Source of the DNA: Phycisphaerae bacterium RAS2
GTDB taxonomy: Bacteria > Planctomycetota > Phycisphaerae > UBA1845 > UTPLA1
DNA length: 64,000 bases
Reading direction: 5' to 3'
Assembly (NCBI GenBank): GCA_007753915.1
Contig: CP036352.1
Coordinates: forward strand, 4,093,306-4,157,305
Shown: in pieces, positions 29,301 to 40,057 of the stretch
How positions within the stretch are numbered: position 1 is the stretch's first letter
How the letters are laid out: every line of letters begins with the position of its first letter
The notes under the pieces: generated by a model
The model's input: only the letters and a program-made list of their open reading frames with translations
Database searches by the model: none
Told to the model about the DNA's origin: nothing
Made by a program: the position numbers and the translations under genes

Positions 29301-29912
29301 CAGCAGACGGGGCGGCCCACGCAGGCCATCCAGCAACTTGAATTGATCCTCCGCGATCTGCCGACCGACGCCGGCATCAACAACGACCTCGGCTACACCT
29401 ACGCCGATCTCGGCCTCAAGCTCGACAAGGCCGAGCGGATGATTCGCCTCGCCCTCGCCGAGCAGCCGCGCAACGCCGCCTACCTCGACAGCCTCGGCTG
29501 GGTGTTCTACAAGCGTGGAGATTTTCCCCGCGCCGTGTCGTTCATCCAGCGCGCCGTACGGTTGCAGGAAGACGATCCCGACCCGATTCTCTACGACCAT
29601 TTTGCGGACGCGCTCTACCGCGCCGATCGGCCCGACGAGGCGCGGATCAACTGGCAACGGGCTTTGTCGATTCGCGGCCAGAGCGAATCGGCCGAAGGCG
29701 ACGATCAAACCGACGGCGCAGCATCACAACCGGCGACCCAGCCGGCCACCCAACCTGCTGATGACGCCGCCGATTCGGAGACGGATCGCCCACCGACGGC
29801 CGAAGAGCGCCGCGTGCTGGAGCGCATCCGCGAGAAGCTTCGTCAACTCGATGCGGGACAGACCGTTGACACCGCGGCCGTCGGGGAGGATACCGGCGAC
29901 GACGAACCATAG
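26304..29912 (+). CDS. Large TPR-repeat lipoprotein
   Basis: A 1202-residue exported protein. A short signal (ALLIGLICCASC, lipobox Cys about residue 27) is followed by a Ser/Ala/Asp linker. An almost continuous array of tetratricopeptide repeats follows, for example ALEAASRVIALDPTNIDARVL, DSAEKELRAAMEKSPADRRAL and KAERMIRLALAEQPRNAAYL near residue 1045. The last 80 residues are a low-complexity Ala/Thr/Gln/Pro stretch and an acidic coil. TPR arrays mediate protein contacts; no enzyme domain is visible. The start at 26304 has AAGG in range; ATG at 26277 is an alternative. It probably sits in the envelope. Confidence 0.85.
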   Translation: MTTHLCRPPNGGATRALLIGLICCASCATPNAPSLDDSSTTATDAAPSDASPQKADRARMALDEIRPIPDFPALMAPADASPSTSDLAAAQRELSRAKQLFGEQLWPDALEAASRVIALDPTNIDARVLLARAAIQLGDTTKARTALEEAQRRSPRSAAVHYWLGELAWQEQNASVAIAHFRLAFRSATDPAVEPCLILAHLSLAQALQREGYLSAAARQWQAYLDAVKAPPPAARTLPELQQVISLYRGKAAAQLGDLYSQLEQPAQAADAYRRAMEEQPKESSYRAAYALALARAGRAEDALAAVRETAAQSGDAAATIKLLEQVCDALKQPNRFATELTALAQQSSDPALRLRAVEALKSANQSEAAARLLETYVATHCDDVAKQLELASLWGRSKKPDLALEVLARILTARAAAYRDATALLLEWGGGDASPAWIDASHRRITLPHEGARNAGLEKFMLGVLLAGAGKPDLAGEQFQSAATADPPFAPAWVMLARQAADREDWSGVLDVAGKAIAAGCEDSQALLLKGRAHEALDEMESAETALMEAFAKDTKNSEPLRVLADAAEHRGDARRCEQLSRRIVEDVDPRDAAAREKLVRLYVNAGRIDDAQQHFSDFERLGQTGAAVDRCKALLDFVTSRSPSGQRRLGSYRRALRKLLEKHPDDADTRVDLALSHLAEGNYDSAEKELRAAMEKSPADRRALQMLATAQSRQLDFEAAERTVRQLLKRRPRDLGYLQQLAELLVDQDRFDDAIEILDKLLERSDLKASRPLYTARLLDVLLAGKRFDRAIEVARRWLDEESGDTARRQAYLVTLNRAKRYDDAIAAVEGWLKTEPTSDTLRAVYLDQLRQARRIDEGLARVLDWLAEEPDDPGLNQALVRLLWAARDWDSAIEVATTAAEHPPHRARFEAMLGTTYQLARRYDDAIAFYRRRIDRDEGEAAYRELILILMIAERYGEAEKTINFRLSALQQLRDTGEGNVDGPMYWLRSRLAQVYQQTGRPTQAIQQLELILRDLPTDAGINNDLGYTYADLGLKLDKAERMIRLALAEQPRNAAYLDSLGWVFYKRGDFPRAVSFIQRAVRLQEDDPDPILYDHFADALYRADRPDEARINWQRALSIRGQSESAEGDDQTDGAASQPATQPATQPADDAADSETDRPPTAEERRVLERIREKLRQLDAGQTVDTAAVGEDTGDDEP

Positions 29913-29979
29913 GCTCGTGCGGCCTGCATCGGAGCAAGTCAATCAACTTCACGCCAACGACATCGCTCATGCCGAATCC

Positions 29980-30006
29980 GTCATTCCCGTGAAGACGGGA
30001 ATCCAG
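29980..30006. repeat. Palindromic repeat ATTCCCGT / ACGGGAAT
   Basis: Perfect 8-base arms with loop GAAG, flanked by GTC and CCAG. The sequence type (GTCATTCCCG ... CGGGAATCC) is a widely dispersed bacterial intergenic palindrome. It sits between two convergent genes and could also act as a terminator hairpin. Confidence 0.6.
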
Positions 30007-30009
30007 ATT

Positions 30010-30028
30010 GGTGCGTTCGGAACGCACC

Positions 30029-30032
<4 letters not shown>
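30010..30032 (-). repeat. REP-like hairpin with GTAG head
   Basis: Perfect 8-base arms GGTGCGTT and AACGCACC with loop CGG, then CTAC. On the minus strand it reads GTAG plus hairpin. It ends just before the feoB stop codon. Confidence 0.6.
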
Positions 30033-32253
<2,221 letters not shown>

Positions 32254-32254
<1 letters not shown>

Positions 32255-32496
32255 TACTCGTTCCCGAGACTGACGCTCCGGGCCTCGCCCTTGCGGACGC
32301 TCAAGCGATAGCCGCGCACATCCAGCTCGATGGGATCACCCAGCGGCGCGACGCGAACCAGCCGAACCGCCGTGCCGCGCGTCAGGCCCATTTCGAGCAG
32401 ACGCATGCGGACTTCGGGCAGGCCTTCCACGCGAGCAATGTGACCGGACTCGCCGGGATGCAGATCGGCCAGGCTTCGAAAGGTTTGGGCAACCAT
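32254..32496 (-). CDS. feoA: Ferrous iron transport accessory protein FeoA
   Basis: An 80-residue SH3-like protein (SLADLHPGESGHIARVEGLP, then MRLLEMGLTRGTAVRLVRVAPLGDPIEL), the usual partner that modulates FeoB. First gene of the feoAB pair. A Fur-type palindrome overlaps the predicted transcription start about 65 bases upstream, pointing to iron repression. Confidence 0.95.
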
Positions 32497-32557
32497 GATG
32501 AACCGCGCCTCGCTTCACTCAACGGGTCCGGGCCTAACCGGGCCGGAGACTCGTTGT

Positions 32558-32608
32558 AATTGAGACTCAATTTCAATTAAGCCTAGCAGCCGAAACCACC
32601 CCTGTCAA
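32558..32608 (-). promoter_or_regulatory. feoAB promoter with Fur-type palindrome
   Basis: On the minus strand TTGACA (32608-32603) and a weak -10 TAGGCT (32585-32580) are separated by 17 bases. Just downstream lies a perfect 7-1-7 palindrome, AATTGAG-A-CTCAATT (32558-32572), covering the expected transcription start. Its geometry matches Fur-family operators, though the bases differ from the E. coli consensus. Confidence 0.6.
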
Positions 32609-32785
32609 TCAGGCGGACGCCGTCTGGAAGCAGGGAATTTAGAGGATGCGGCTCGATGAGATAGGGGAATACAAGATCGCCGGCAGGAAATACCGGAGCC
32701 GGATCCCGCCTGGGAACTGGTCCCGAATCGCTTATGTCATTGCTTGGGATTGGGTTACAGGCGGAAAACGAGACCCGAGCGACCG

Positions 32786-33121
32786 TCACGTGCTCGAAGG
32801 GGTGGGCGACGGGCGTGAACTCCCGCTGCCGTCATGGTCGATCCCCAGTCGCATCTTCATGACGCGGCCGACCTTGAATTTCACCGTTCGCTTCTGCGGG
32901 ACTTCGACGCGTTCAAGTGTCTTGGGGTTCTGTGCCGTGCGAGCCGCGCGGACCTTGCTCTCAAACACGCCGAAGTCGCGGAATTCCAAGCGGTTGCCGC
33001 GACCCAGCTCATCAATAATATCATCCAAAAAGCCCTGAATAATGCGCTTTACAACCACGCGCTTCTGGCCGGTCTTGTCCGCGAGGCGGTCAATCAGGTC
33101 TTTCTTCGTGATCGTGTTCAT
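32786..33121 (-). CDS. HU/IHF-family DNA-binding protein
   Basis: A 111-residue nucleoid protein. It begins MNTITKKDLIDRLADKTGQK and contains VVKRIIQGFLDDIIDELGRG, FRDFGVFESKVRAARTAQNPKT (the DNA-contacting arm with the conserved R and NP) and VPQKRTVKFKVGRVMK. The body is of normal length, with a 20-residue Ser/Pro/Gly tail. The ATG at 33121 is preceded by AGGTG. It probably bends or compacts DNA as a dimer; HU versus IHF alpha/beta identity cannot be settled. Confidence 0.92.
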   Translation of the reverse strand: MNTITKKDLIDRLADKTGQKRVVVKRIIQGFLDDIIDELGRGNRLEFRDFGVFESKVRAARTAQNPKTLERVEVPQKRTVKFKVGRVMKMRLGIDHDGSGSSRPSPTPSST

Positions 33122-33269
33122 GGCAAACACCTGCTGTCAGGGCGATTGGAGAAAGCAACCGAGTGCTCAATCGGTCTTCCGGTGATTTCAACAACTCACC
33201 GCGTCTCCGGGATCGAGCAACCGTTGCAGGATCACTCGGCTAGCCCCGGTCGAAACGCTTGTAACCTAT

Positions 33270-33297
33270 CCTATAGCAACTAGTTGGTGACTTGCAA
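33270..33297 (-). promoter_or_regulatory. Promoter of the HU-family gene
   Basis: TTGCAA and TATAGG on the minus strand are separated by 16 bases. The spacer contains the palindrome CAACTAGTTG, a possible operator. The leader would be about 140 bases. Confidence 0.5.
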
Positions 33298-33366
33298 GCC
33301 TGACTGCGAGGCAACTTTGCCGGCAATGCGGTTGCAAGTCTCGCGGTACCACAAAGATAGGTGAAT

Positions 33367-33945
33367 TCAGGCATCCCGGAGCGAATAGGGGGTTTTCCCG
33401 ATTTTGGCCACTAAGCCATTGTCAACAATACATTTAAGCGAATCCTCGGTAGGCCTCCCAGGCCAGGTGGCGTACCCGGTGAGAATGACCTCTCGGCTGC
33501 TGTGAAAAATCCCGGAAACGCGACCAATCGTCGGGCCGCGAAGCGCGCCGGGAACCTCTCCGGTCTCGGCAGCAGCAACCGAGGGGTGCCACTTTGATGA
33601 CACTATCCGCATCGGGTGCCCTTTCCGACACTCGATCACGAGCCAGGTCAACGCTTCCGCGAGCGGCTCGCCGACGGCCAGTGCGCCCGTTGCATCCGCC
33701 CTGCTCCAAGCCGCCGGGGCGTCGGGATGCGAATGGTAGAGGGCGGTGATCGGGTCGGCGGTCGATTGCGATTCAAACAGGGCGACGACATCGGCGGCGG
33801 AGAACTCGAAGCGATCGGGCCGAAGATCGATGTTCCGGCAGCGACGGACGCGCCCGGATTGATGAATCATGCCGCAGCATTCGCGCGGGTTCTCGGCGGC
33901 TGCGTGCTCGCAAAGCTCGGCAAGCGTGGAATCGGAGAGAATCAT
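33367..33945 (-). CDS. JAMM/MPN-domain metallopeptidase
   Basis: A 192-residue protein. The JAMM zinc motif is complete: Glu22 in NPRECCG, then HSHPDAPAAWSRAD with His71, His73, Ser81 and Asp84. Bacterial members (Mec+/CysO-cysteine peptidase type) cleave isopeptide or peptide bonds after ubiquitin-like sulfur carriers. No ThiS-like partner is nearby. The first 140 residues cover the domain; the last 50 (from GRVSGIFHSS) form an extension I do not recognise. The start ATG at 33945 is chosen where homology begins; the open frame extends to 34116, overlapping the permease gene. It lies 95 bases after that gene. Confidence 0.85.
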   Translation of the reverse strand: MILSDSTLAELCEHAAAENPRECCGMIHQSGRVRRCRNIDLRPDRFEFSAADVVALFESQSTADPITALYHSHPDAPAAWSRADATGALAVGEPLAEALTWLVIECRKGHPMRIVSSKWHPSVAAAETGEVPGALRGPTIGRVSGIFHSSREVILTGYATWPGRPTEDSLKCIVDNGLVAKIGKTPYSLRDA

Positions 33946-34040
33946 CTTCGTACACAGCGCCGAGCAAGCTCGGCGGCTAAACAAGACGTATCGGCACCCA
34001 TCGCAACTTGTTGCGACCGGGCGCGGCGCGAGCATCCAAT

Positions 34041-36836
34041 CTAAAGGCTCGACAGCACCGCGACCACGTTCGAACGGCTTGCGCGTCGCGCGGGGACAAG
34101 CGCGGCGAGCAGGCACAGCACGGTCGACAGGGCAGCGCTCGCGGCGACCAGCGCCCAGGGAATATGAAACGGCGGCTGGAAGCCGGACAGCAGATACGTC
34201 ATGTGGTTGCTCGTTCGGCCAAGCAGCATCCCCAGGGCCAGGCCCATCGCGCTGCCAAGCAGCCCCAGCACCATTGCCTCACCGATGACCATTCGCAGCA
34301 CCTGGCTGCGCGTGGTGCCCAGCGACCGCAGCACGGCAATCTGCCTGGAGCGGCTGGCGACGTTCGCCGCCATCAGATTGGCAAGCCCCAGCGCGGCAAC
34401 GACCAGCCCGACGAACGGAATCGCCGAGAGCAGGAGCGTGACGCGGTCGATGTTGCGGTCGATCTGCTGCTTCAGCTCGCGCGCGGTGACAAAGGCCTTC
34501 GACGGGTAGCCGAGGCGCTCAAGCATTTGATTGACGATTCGTTCCTCCGGGCCGTCGCCGGGAATCGGCCCGGGGCCGAGCGAGAAATTCGGCCGGGCGC
34601 CGAGTTTCACGTCCGACTGGCGCACGACGGCGGGCGTGCCGCCGGCGACGCGCGAGGGATCGTTCGCGGCGAAGTCGAAGTTGAAAAGCATCAGCTTGCC
34701 GTAGCGGCGGCCGAACTTCGCCTGCGCATCGGCCTGTGTCAGAATCATTGCACCGACCGCGTAGAACTGAAAGTACTCGCTGGCGTTGAAGAAGCTGATG
34801 GCGATGTCCAGCCCGGGCGAGGCAATGACGCCGGCGATTTTGAACGTCGCCCTCGTTTCATCGACCCAGATCGTGATGCTGTCGCCAAGATGCTTGCGCC
34901 GCGCCTGGGCAAACTCGCGCGTGACGAGGGCATGCCCGCCGGCATTGAGCTTCTGCAGCGCGTCGGCTTCGTTGCCTTCCAGAAACGTGAGCTTGACGAT
35001 CTGGAACCCTTCTTCCGGCTCGATCGCGAGGCAGCGCTGGCTGGGGTCCATCTGCTGCATGGCCCGGAAGATGCTTAAGCGGCTCGGTTTGGTGAAGGTG
35101 AACGCGAAGTCATCGGCGACGGTGAACTTCGTGATGCCCGGCATCGTCGCCAGTCCGCGGACCTCGTCGAGCGGCAGGGAGTCATAGCTATACAACAGCG
35201 CATCGGGGAACTCCTTGGGGAACTCCCATCCCGCCTTCACGCTTCGCGCCCAGACGACCAGCCCGACGATGAGCGAGAGGCCGACCATCAAGCCGCAGCA
35301 GACGGCGGCGGATCGAATTGGCGCTTTGTCGATTTCCTCGCCGAGCAACTGGGGGCGCAATCGCAGGGCGAGCGCGGCCACGCGAACAAAGAGCCTGCCG
35401 ATCAGCGCGACGCAGATAGGCGCGAAAAACGCGAAGCCGGCGTAGAGCGTCATGAGTGAAGCGAGCGCCATCGCGTCGAACGCGCCCGGCGCATCACCGG
35501 CGTCGGTTGGAATGCGCGCCTTGATCAGCTCGTGCGCCGCGATGAGCGCCGCACCAAGAATCGACGAGATCACCAGCAGCCGCTGCGGGGCGCTGGTCGC
35601 ATGAGGCCGCGTCGCATCGACCGGCGAAACAAGAAACGCGCCGACCGCCGGGACGGCCCCACCCAGCACGGTCGCGCCAAGCCCGCCGGCGACCGCCAGG
35701 GCCAGCCCCCAGCCGCTTATAGCCATTTGTCCTAAATAATCGCTCGCGATCTGCACCGTAATCCATTGAAGCGCCAGGCCCAGCGGCAGGCCGACCAGCG
35801 TGCCGATCAGCCCGATGGGCAGCGTCTGGCAGAGCACAAGCACGGCCGCCTGCATGCGCGTCACGCCGACGCAACGGAGCAGGCCCAGTTCGGTGATCTG
35901 CTCGGTGACGCCCATGCCCATTGACGCGAGGATGATGAACAGGGCCGTGAGCAGCACGACGCATCCGAGCAGCATCATGATGAATTGCAGCAGGCCGCGC
36001 GCCGCGCCAAGCCGCTGATGCTGCGCTTCGGTGGTCTTCACTTCCAGCGATTCGATGGTTCCATTCGCGCCGGCAGCCGCTTTGAGCTTCTTTTCGCGCT
36101 CGGCAAGCCGCGTGCGAATCACGTCGGCCGTCGCGCGGATGTTTTCCAGCGACGCGTCGTGGAGCATGATGTCCACGCCTTTGATCTTCCCCGGCAAGGT
36201 GCAAAGTGACTGAACGTCTTTCAGCGCCGCCCACGTCATGACGGCCTGGTTCAGACTCGCGCGCCGCCGGTCAATGAGGCCGACGATCTTGAACGCGGTC
36301 GGCGGGCCGGGCGGATCGTTGTCGCGCAGGAAGATCGTGTCGCCCAGGCCGAGTTTGAATTCGTCGGCGATGAGCTTCTCGACGAGGATTTCGCCGCGCG
36401 CGGCCGGGTCGAGAAACCGCCCGGCGGCGAGTTTGTACGTGCGGAACGTCAGCTCTTTCTCCGGCGCAACGCCCGTTACTTCAATGCGGATGAACTGGTC
36501 ATCGGACGGCGCGCGGCCCGTGGCGCGGTCGGGCGGCGCGGCATACACATACTCGCGCGTGCGAACGGTCGTCGCCTTGACCCCCGGAACCTGCGCGGCG
36601 ATTGAATCGACGTCCTCCCCGAAGAACGCCCAAACGCCCTCGGTCGCCTCGATGATGACGTGACTTCGGCCGATCCATTCCAGCACGACGTGCGTGACGC
36701 TGCGCTGGACCGACTCGTAGCAGCAGGTGACCCACGCGACGACGCCGACGCCCAGCGCGACGGCCAGCGTCGCCAGCGCTGCGCGGCCGGGCCTAGCCCG
36801 CCAGTTGCGCGTAGCGATCTGCAACCAGTGCTGCAT
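34041..36836 (-). CDS. ABC transporter permease with two FtsX domains
   Basis: A 931-residue membrane protein of the MacB/LolCE type, with an N-terminal span (AALATLAVALGVGVVAWVTC), a large periplasmic MacB-like domain and a first FtsX block (LLQFIMMLLGCVVLLTALFI, near residue 290). A second spanning set and periplasmic domain follow, then a terminal FtsX block (AIPFVGLVVAALGLANLMA, then VLGLLGSAMGLALGMLLG). Such permeases move lipoproteins, peptides or drugs by mechanotransmission. AAGGAG lies 6 bases before the ATG at 36836. The gene overlaps its ATPase gene by 44 bases in another frame, so both are co-expressed. Confidence 0.9.
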   Translation of the reverse strand: MQHWLQIATRNWRARPGRAALATLAVALGVGVVAWVTCCYESVQRSVTHVVLEWIGRSHVIIEATEGVWAFFGEDVDSIAAQVPGVKATTVRTREYVYAAPPDRATGRAPSDDQFIRIEVTGVAPEKELTFRTYKLAAGRFLDPAARGEILVEKLIADEFKLGLGDTIFLRDNDPPGPPTAFKIVGLIDRRRASLNQAVMTWAALKDVQSLCTLPGKIKGVDIMLHDASLENIRATADVIRTRLAEREKKLKAAAGANGTIESLEVKTTEAQHQRLGAARGLLQFIMMLLGCVVLLTALFIILASMGMGVTEQITELGLLRCVGVTRMQAAVLVLCQTLPIGLIGTLVGLPLGLALQWITVQIASDYLGQMAISGWGLALAVAGGLGATVLGGAVPAVGAFLVSPVDATRPHATSAPQRLLVISSILGAALIAAHELIKARIPTDAGDAPGAFDAMALASLMTLYAGFAFFAPICVALIGRLFVRVAALALRLRPQLLGEEIDKAPIRSAAVCCGLMVGLSLIVGLVVWARSVKAGWEFPKEFPDALLYSYDSLPLDEVRGLATMPGITKFTVADDFAFTFTKPSRLSIFRAMQQMDPSQRCLAIEPEEGFQIVKLTFLEGNEADALQKLNAGGHALVTREFAQARRKHLGDSITIWVDETRATFKIAGVIASPGLDIAISFFNASEYFQFYAVGAMILTQADAQAKFGRRYGKLMLFNFDFAANDPSRVAGGTPAVVRQSDVKLGARPNFSLGPGPIPGDGPEERIVNQMLERLGYPSKAFVTARELKQQIDRNIDRVTLLLSAIPFVGLVVAALGLANLMAANVASRSRQIAVLRSLGTTRSQVLRMVIGEAMVLGLLGSAMGLALGMLLGRTSNHMTYLLSGFQPPFHIPWALVAASAALSTVLCLLAALVPARRASRSNVVAVLSSL

Positions 36837-37533
36837 CGCCGGCTCCTTGTGACTCGATGACGCCGGTGAATCGGCCCTCGCGCAGGACGTGAACCCGGTC
36901 GGCGAATGCGGCGGCGGCCGGTTCGTGCGTGACCATGAGCACGGTGGTGGCGGTTTGCAGCGCGAGATCGCGCAGTAGCCGCCAGATCTCCTCGGACGAA
37001 GTCGGATCGAGGTTGCCCGTCGGCTCGTCAGCGAGGATGACATCCGGCTCGTTCATGAGCGCGCGGGCGATGGCGACGCGCTGCTGCTCGCCGCCGGAGA
37101 GTATTGCAGGGCGATGGCGCAAGCGGTGTTCCAAGCGCACCGTCTTGAGCAATTCACGGGCGCGGGACTCGGCGCGGGCAGCCGGCATTCCGTCGATGAG
37201 CCGCGGCAGCATGACGTTTTCCAGCGACGTAAGCGTGGGCAGGAGATTGAACGCCTGAAACACGATGCCTAGCCGCCGGCGACGAAAGAGCGTGCGCGCT
37301 TCATCGGACAGGCGCGAGAGGTGCTGCTCGGCGACGATGATCTCGCCGCGGTCGGGAAGGTCCAACCCGCCGACCAGATGCAGGAGTGTTGTCTTGCCGG
37401 AGCCGCTCGCTCCCATGATGGCGACGAACTCACCGCGATGGACCGTCAGACTGACGCCTTGCAGGGCGCGGATGGCCTCGTCGCCGAGGTGGTAGGTCTT
37501 GTGAACGTCGGCGATGGCGATGACCTGGGCCAT
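36793..37533 (-). CDS. ABC transporter ATPase, LolD/MacB type
   Basis: A 246-residue ATPase partner of the overlapping FtsX permease. Walker A is GASGSGKTT, the Q-loop is VFQAFNLLPTLT, the signature is LSGGEQQRVAIARA, Walker B is VILADEPTGNLD and the H-loop is THEP. The LolD-type tail is short. The start is ATG at 37533 (MAQVIAIADVHKTY); upstream extension lacks support. There is no clear ribosome site. Substrate unknown; a lipoprotein- or macrolide-exporter role would fit the family. Confidence 0.93.
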   Translation of the reverse strand: MAQVIAIADVHKTYHLGDEAIRALQGVSLTVHRGEFVAIMGASGSGKTTLLHLVGGLDLPDRGEIIVAEQHLSRLSDEARTLFRRRRLGIVFQAFNLLPTLTSLENVMLPRLIDGMPAARAESRARELLKTVRLEHRLRHRPAILSGGEQQRVAIARALMNEPDVILADEPTGNLDPTSSEEIWRLLRDLALQTATTVLMVTHEPAAAAFADRVHVLREGRFTGVIESQGAGDAALVADRYAQLAG

Positions 37534-37608
37534 GGGGTCGCGTTGTCGGGAGGTTTTGTCGGCGGCTATGATGGGATTACCTGCCGATCGAACGGGCGTT
37601 TGGGAACC

Positions 37609-38541
37609 ATGCGCATTCTTCTCACGTCGGACCTGCATTACAACATCGCGCGAAGCCAGGAGCCGACGCGCGACGTGGCGCGCCGAATTTGTCAGGCCGG
37701 GGGCGACTGCCTCGTCTTTGTGGGAGACAGCGCCTCGTGCAACCTCGCGATTCTAGACGAGGTATTCGGACTTTTCGAGGCGTTCCCGGGGCCGCGACTC
37801 GCCGTCGCGGGCAATCACGAGTTGTGGGTGCCGCGCGGACGCGCCGCAGCCGGCAACGGAAGCGGCAGCAACGGCCACGTCGGCGCGTGTGCCGTGCCCG
37901 GAGGCGACTCACTGCACCGCTATGAGAACGAAATCGCAGAAGCTTGCGTTCGCAGCGGCGTGCATTACCTCGATGCATCGCCGTTTTATCTGGGAGACGT
38001 GGCCATCGTCGGCAACGTCGGGTGGTACGATTTTTCCTACCGGCCCAGCGCGATGCGTGTGCCGCTGCGGTTCTATCAGCATAAAGTCGCGCCCGGCGCG
38101 GCGGCGTACTTCGAGGAGCATCGGCACCTGCTCGACGGGCACGAGGACGTCGGTCCGATCGGGCGCGAAATCACCTGTCGATGGATGGACGGCGTGCACG
38201 TGAAGCTGCCGATGAGCGACGTGGCGTTCACGCAGCATCTGGCGGACAAACTGCGGCGGCATTTGGAAGAGGCGTCGGCGCGGGCGAGCCGCGTCGTGGC
38301 GGCGGTGCATCACCTGCCGTTCGCTGATCTTGTGCCGCACAGCCCGATCCCGAATTGGGAGTTTGCAACGGGGTTTCTGGGAAGCGAACTGTTCGGTGAG
38401 CTGCTGCTGGATCATCCGAAAGTGTCGCACGCGTTCTGCGGGCACTCGCACCGCTCGCGCCGCTGTCGCAAACAAGGGCTGGAATGCGTAAGCATCGGTT
38501 CGACGTATCGGGAGAAGCAGTACGAGGTGCTTGAGATATGA
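37609..38541 (+). CDS. Calcineurin-like metallophosphoesterase
   Basis: A 310-residue phosphoesterase with the dinuclear metal motifs in order: DLHYN (residues 8-12), VGDSAS (GD), GNHELW (GNH), AAVHHLPF (H) and GHSHRS (GHxH). The substrate is not deducible. A small Gly/Asn/Ser insertion lies near residue 85. The start ATG begins the first strand (MRILLTSDLH); the frame upstream is not supported. The stop overlaps the HtrA gene start by four bases (ATGA). Confidence 0.9.
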   Translation: MRILLTSDLHYNIARSQEPTRDVARRICQAGGDCLVFVGDSASCNLAILDEVFGLFEAFPGPRLAVAGNHELWVPRGRAAAGNGSGSNGHVGACAVPGGDSLHRYENEIAEACVRSGVHYLDASPFYLGDVAIVGNVGWYDFSYRPSAMRVPLRFYQHKVAPGAAAYFEEHRHLLDGHEDVGPIGREITCRWMDGVHVKLPMSDVAFTQHLADKLRRHLEEASARASRVVAAVHHLPFADLVPHSPIPNWEFATGFLGSELFGELLLDHPKVSHAFCGHSHRSRRCRKQGLECVSIGSTYREKQYEVLEI

Positions 38542-40049
38542 ATGGCGAATTGCGAATAGCGAAGAGCGAATTGCATCGCGCAGATTACGAGAGAAGCGCC
38601 TTCAAGTTCAAAGCGATCGCGCCCGCCCTGAACCGTCGAGCGGCGCGAGCGCGGCTTGGCCGTTTGGCGGGATGCGCGCTGGCGATGCTGACTGTTTTCG
38701 CGCCCGCGTTGATTGCCCCGGCCCGCGCCCAATCCGGCGAACGCTCGCGCGAGCAAAGTCGCGCTGCCCGCGAGACGCCCGTCTCGCGCGTGTTCGCGCA
38801 GGCCAGTCCGGCGGTGGTCAACCTTTCCACGACGCAGATCGTCACCGTGCGTGACCCGCTCAACGAGATCTTCAACATGCCGATGTTCGCCCCGCGCCGC
38901 TACCAGACACACTCGGTCGGCTCGGGCTTCATCATTCACCCGGACGGTTTTCTCGTAACCAATGCGCACGTGGTCGCACAGGCTGCCGAGTGCAAGGCGC
39001 TCTTCGCCGACGGGCGGGAGTTGCCCGTGGAGGAAGTCGCGATCGACCGGGCACACGACATCGCCGTCATGCGCGTGCGCGCCGAGCAGCCGCTGCCGGC
39101 GCTGCGACTGGGTCGAAGCGATGACCTGATGCCGGGCGAGGCGGTTGTCGCAATCGGCAATCCGATGGGGCTGGGTCACACCGTGACGACCGGCATCGTC
39201 AGCGCCTTGAATCGCGAGTTGAAATTCGGGCGCGGCGTGACGTACGACGGGCTGATTCAGATCGACGCGCCCATCAACCCCGGCAACTCCGGCGGGCCGT
39301 TGCTCAACGTGCTGGGCGAGGTGATCGGCGTGAACTCGGCCATTCGCGGCGATGCGCAGAACATCGGCTTCGCGATTCCCGCCGATCGGGTGTGCGCGTT
39401 GCTGCCGGAGCTGCTCGACGTCGAGCGCGTGCGCGGCGTGTCGCTCGGCGCGAAGTTCGAGGGACCGGCCGGCCTGAAGTCGCAACCCGCATCGACGGCC
39501 GACCTCTCGCACGGCGTGCGCGTGCGCGCCGTGGAGCCGGGTTCGCCGGCGGCGAAGGCCGGTCTGGCGGCGGGCGATGTGATCACCGAGATCGACGGGA
39601 CCGCGACCCGCGACTACATCGACGCGTTCGGCGTCTTGCGCACCGCGCCGACCGGCCGCGCGATGCCGCTGCGTGTGCTGCGCGACGGGAAACCGCGGCA
39701 GGTCAAGCTTGCGCTGGAACCGCAAAGCGGCATTGAGACGCAGAAGGTGCTCTGGGCGCGGTTCGGCCTGCGTCTGGCCGACCTGAAGCCCGACGAAATG
39801 AAGCGGCTTGGTATGAGCCGCGCGCTGGGGCTGCTGGTGAAGGAAGTGCAGAACGGTTCGCCGGCGGCGCGCGTCGGCATCGCGCCGGGGCATGTCATCA
39901 CGATGTTCGGCGGGTGGCCCGTCGAATCGCTCGAGAAGCTCGCGCCGCTGCTGGCGCAGGTCAATCGCGGCGACGGCATTCCGTTTCGCATTCTGCAAAT
40001 CACGGTCGAGGGTTGGTCGCGCGACGATGTGATCGTCGCTGCAAGGTAG
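38538..40049 (+). CDS. HtrA/DegP-type serine protease with two PDZ domains
   Basis: A 503-residue envelope quality-control protease. After a hydrophobic export segment (GCALAMLTVFAPALIAPARAQ, about 46-65) the trypsin domain has His in TNAHVVA, Asp in AHDIAVM and Ser in GNSGGPL. PDZ1 (about 315-395) and PDZ2 (about 410-500, ALGLLVKEVQNGSPAARVGI) follow. The N-terminus is doubtful: the first 15 codons (MNGELRIAKSEL) come from an AT-richer, repetitive GCGAATnG sequence, the kind of dispersed repeat that translates as ELRIAN, and no ribosome site is visible. The true start may be an in-frame TTG or the ATG of MLTVFAP at residue 50. Confidence 0.9.
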   Translation: MNGELRIAKSELHRADYERSAFKFKAIAPALNRRAARARLGRLAGCALAMLTVFAPALIAPARAQSGERSREQSRAARETPVSRVFAQASPAVVNLSTTQIVTVRDPLNEIFNMPMFAPRRYQTHSVGSGFIIHPDGFLVTNAHVVAQAAECKALFADGRELPVEEVAIDRAHDIAVMRVRAEQPLPALRLGRSDDLMPGEAVVAIGNPMGLGHTVTTGIVSALNRELKFGRGVTYDGLIQIDAPINPGNSGGPLLNVLGEVIGVNSAIRGDAQNIGFAIPADRVCALLPELLDVERVRGVSLGAKFEGPAGLKSQPASTADLSHGVRVRAVEPGSPAAKAGLAAGDVITEIDGTATRDYIDAFGVLRTAPTGRAMPLRVLRDGKPRQVKLALEPQSGIETQKVLWARFGLRLADLKPDEMKRLGMSRALGLLVKEVQNGSPAARVGIAPGHVITMFGGWPVESLEKLAPLLAQVNRGDGIPFRILQITVEGWSRDDVIVAAR

Positions 40050-40057
40050 TCGCCGCC

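Noticed and set aside
32646-33038. 130-residue open frame on the plus strand
   Set aside because: Antisense to the HU-family gene, which has a clear family match, ribosome site and promoter.
38412-39998. 528-residue open frame on the minus strand
   Set aside because: Shadow of the HtrA gene, rich in Arg and His with no recognisable domain.
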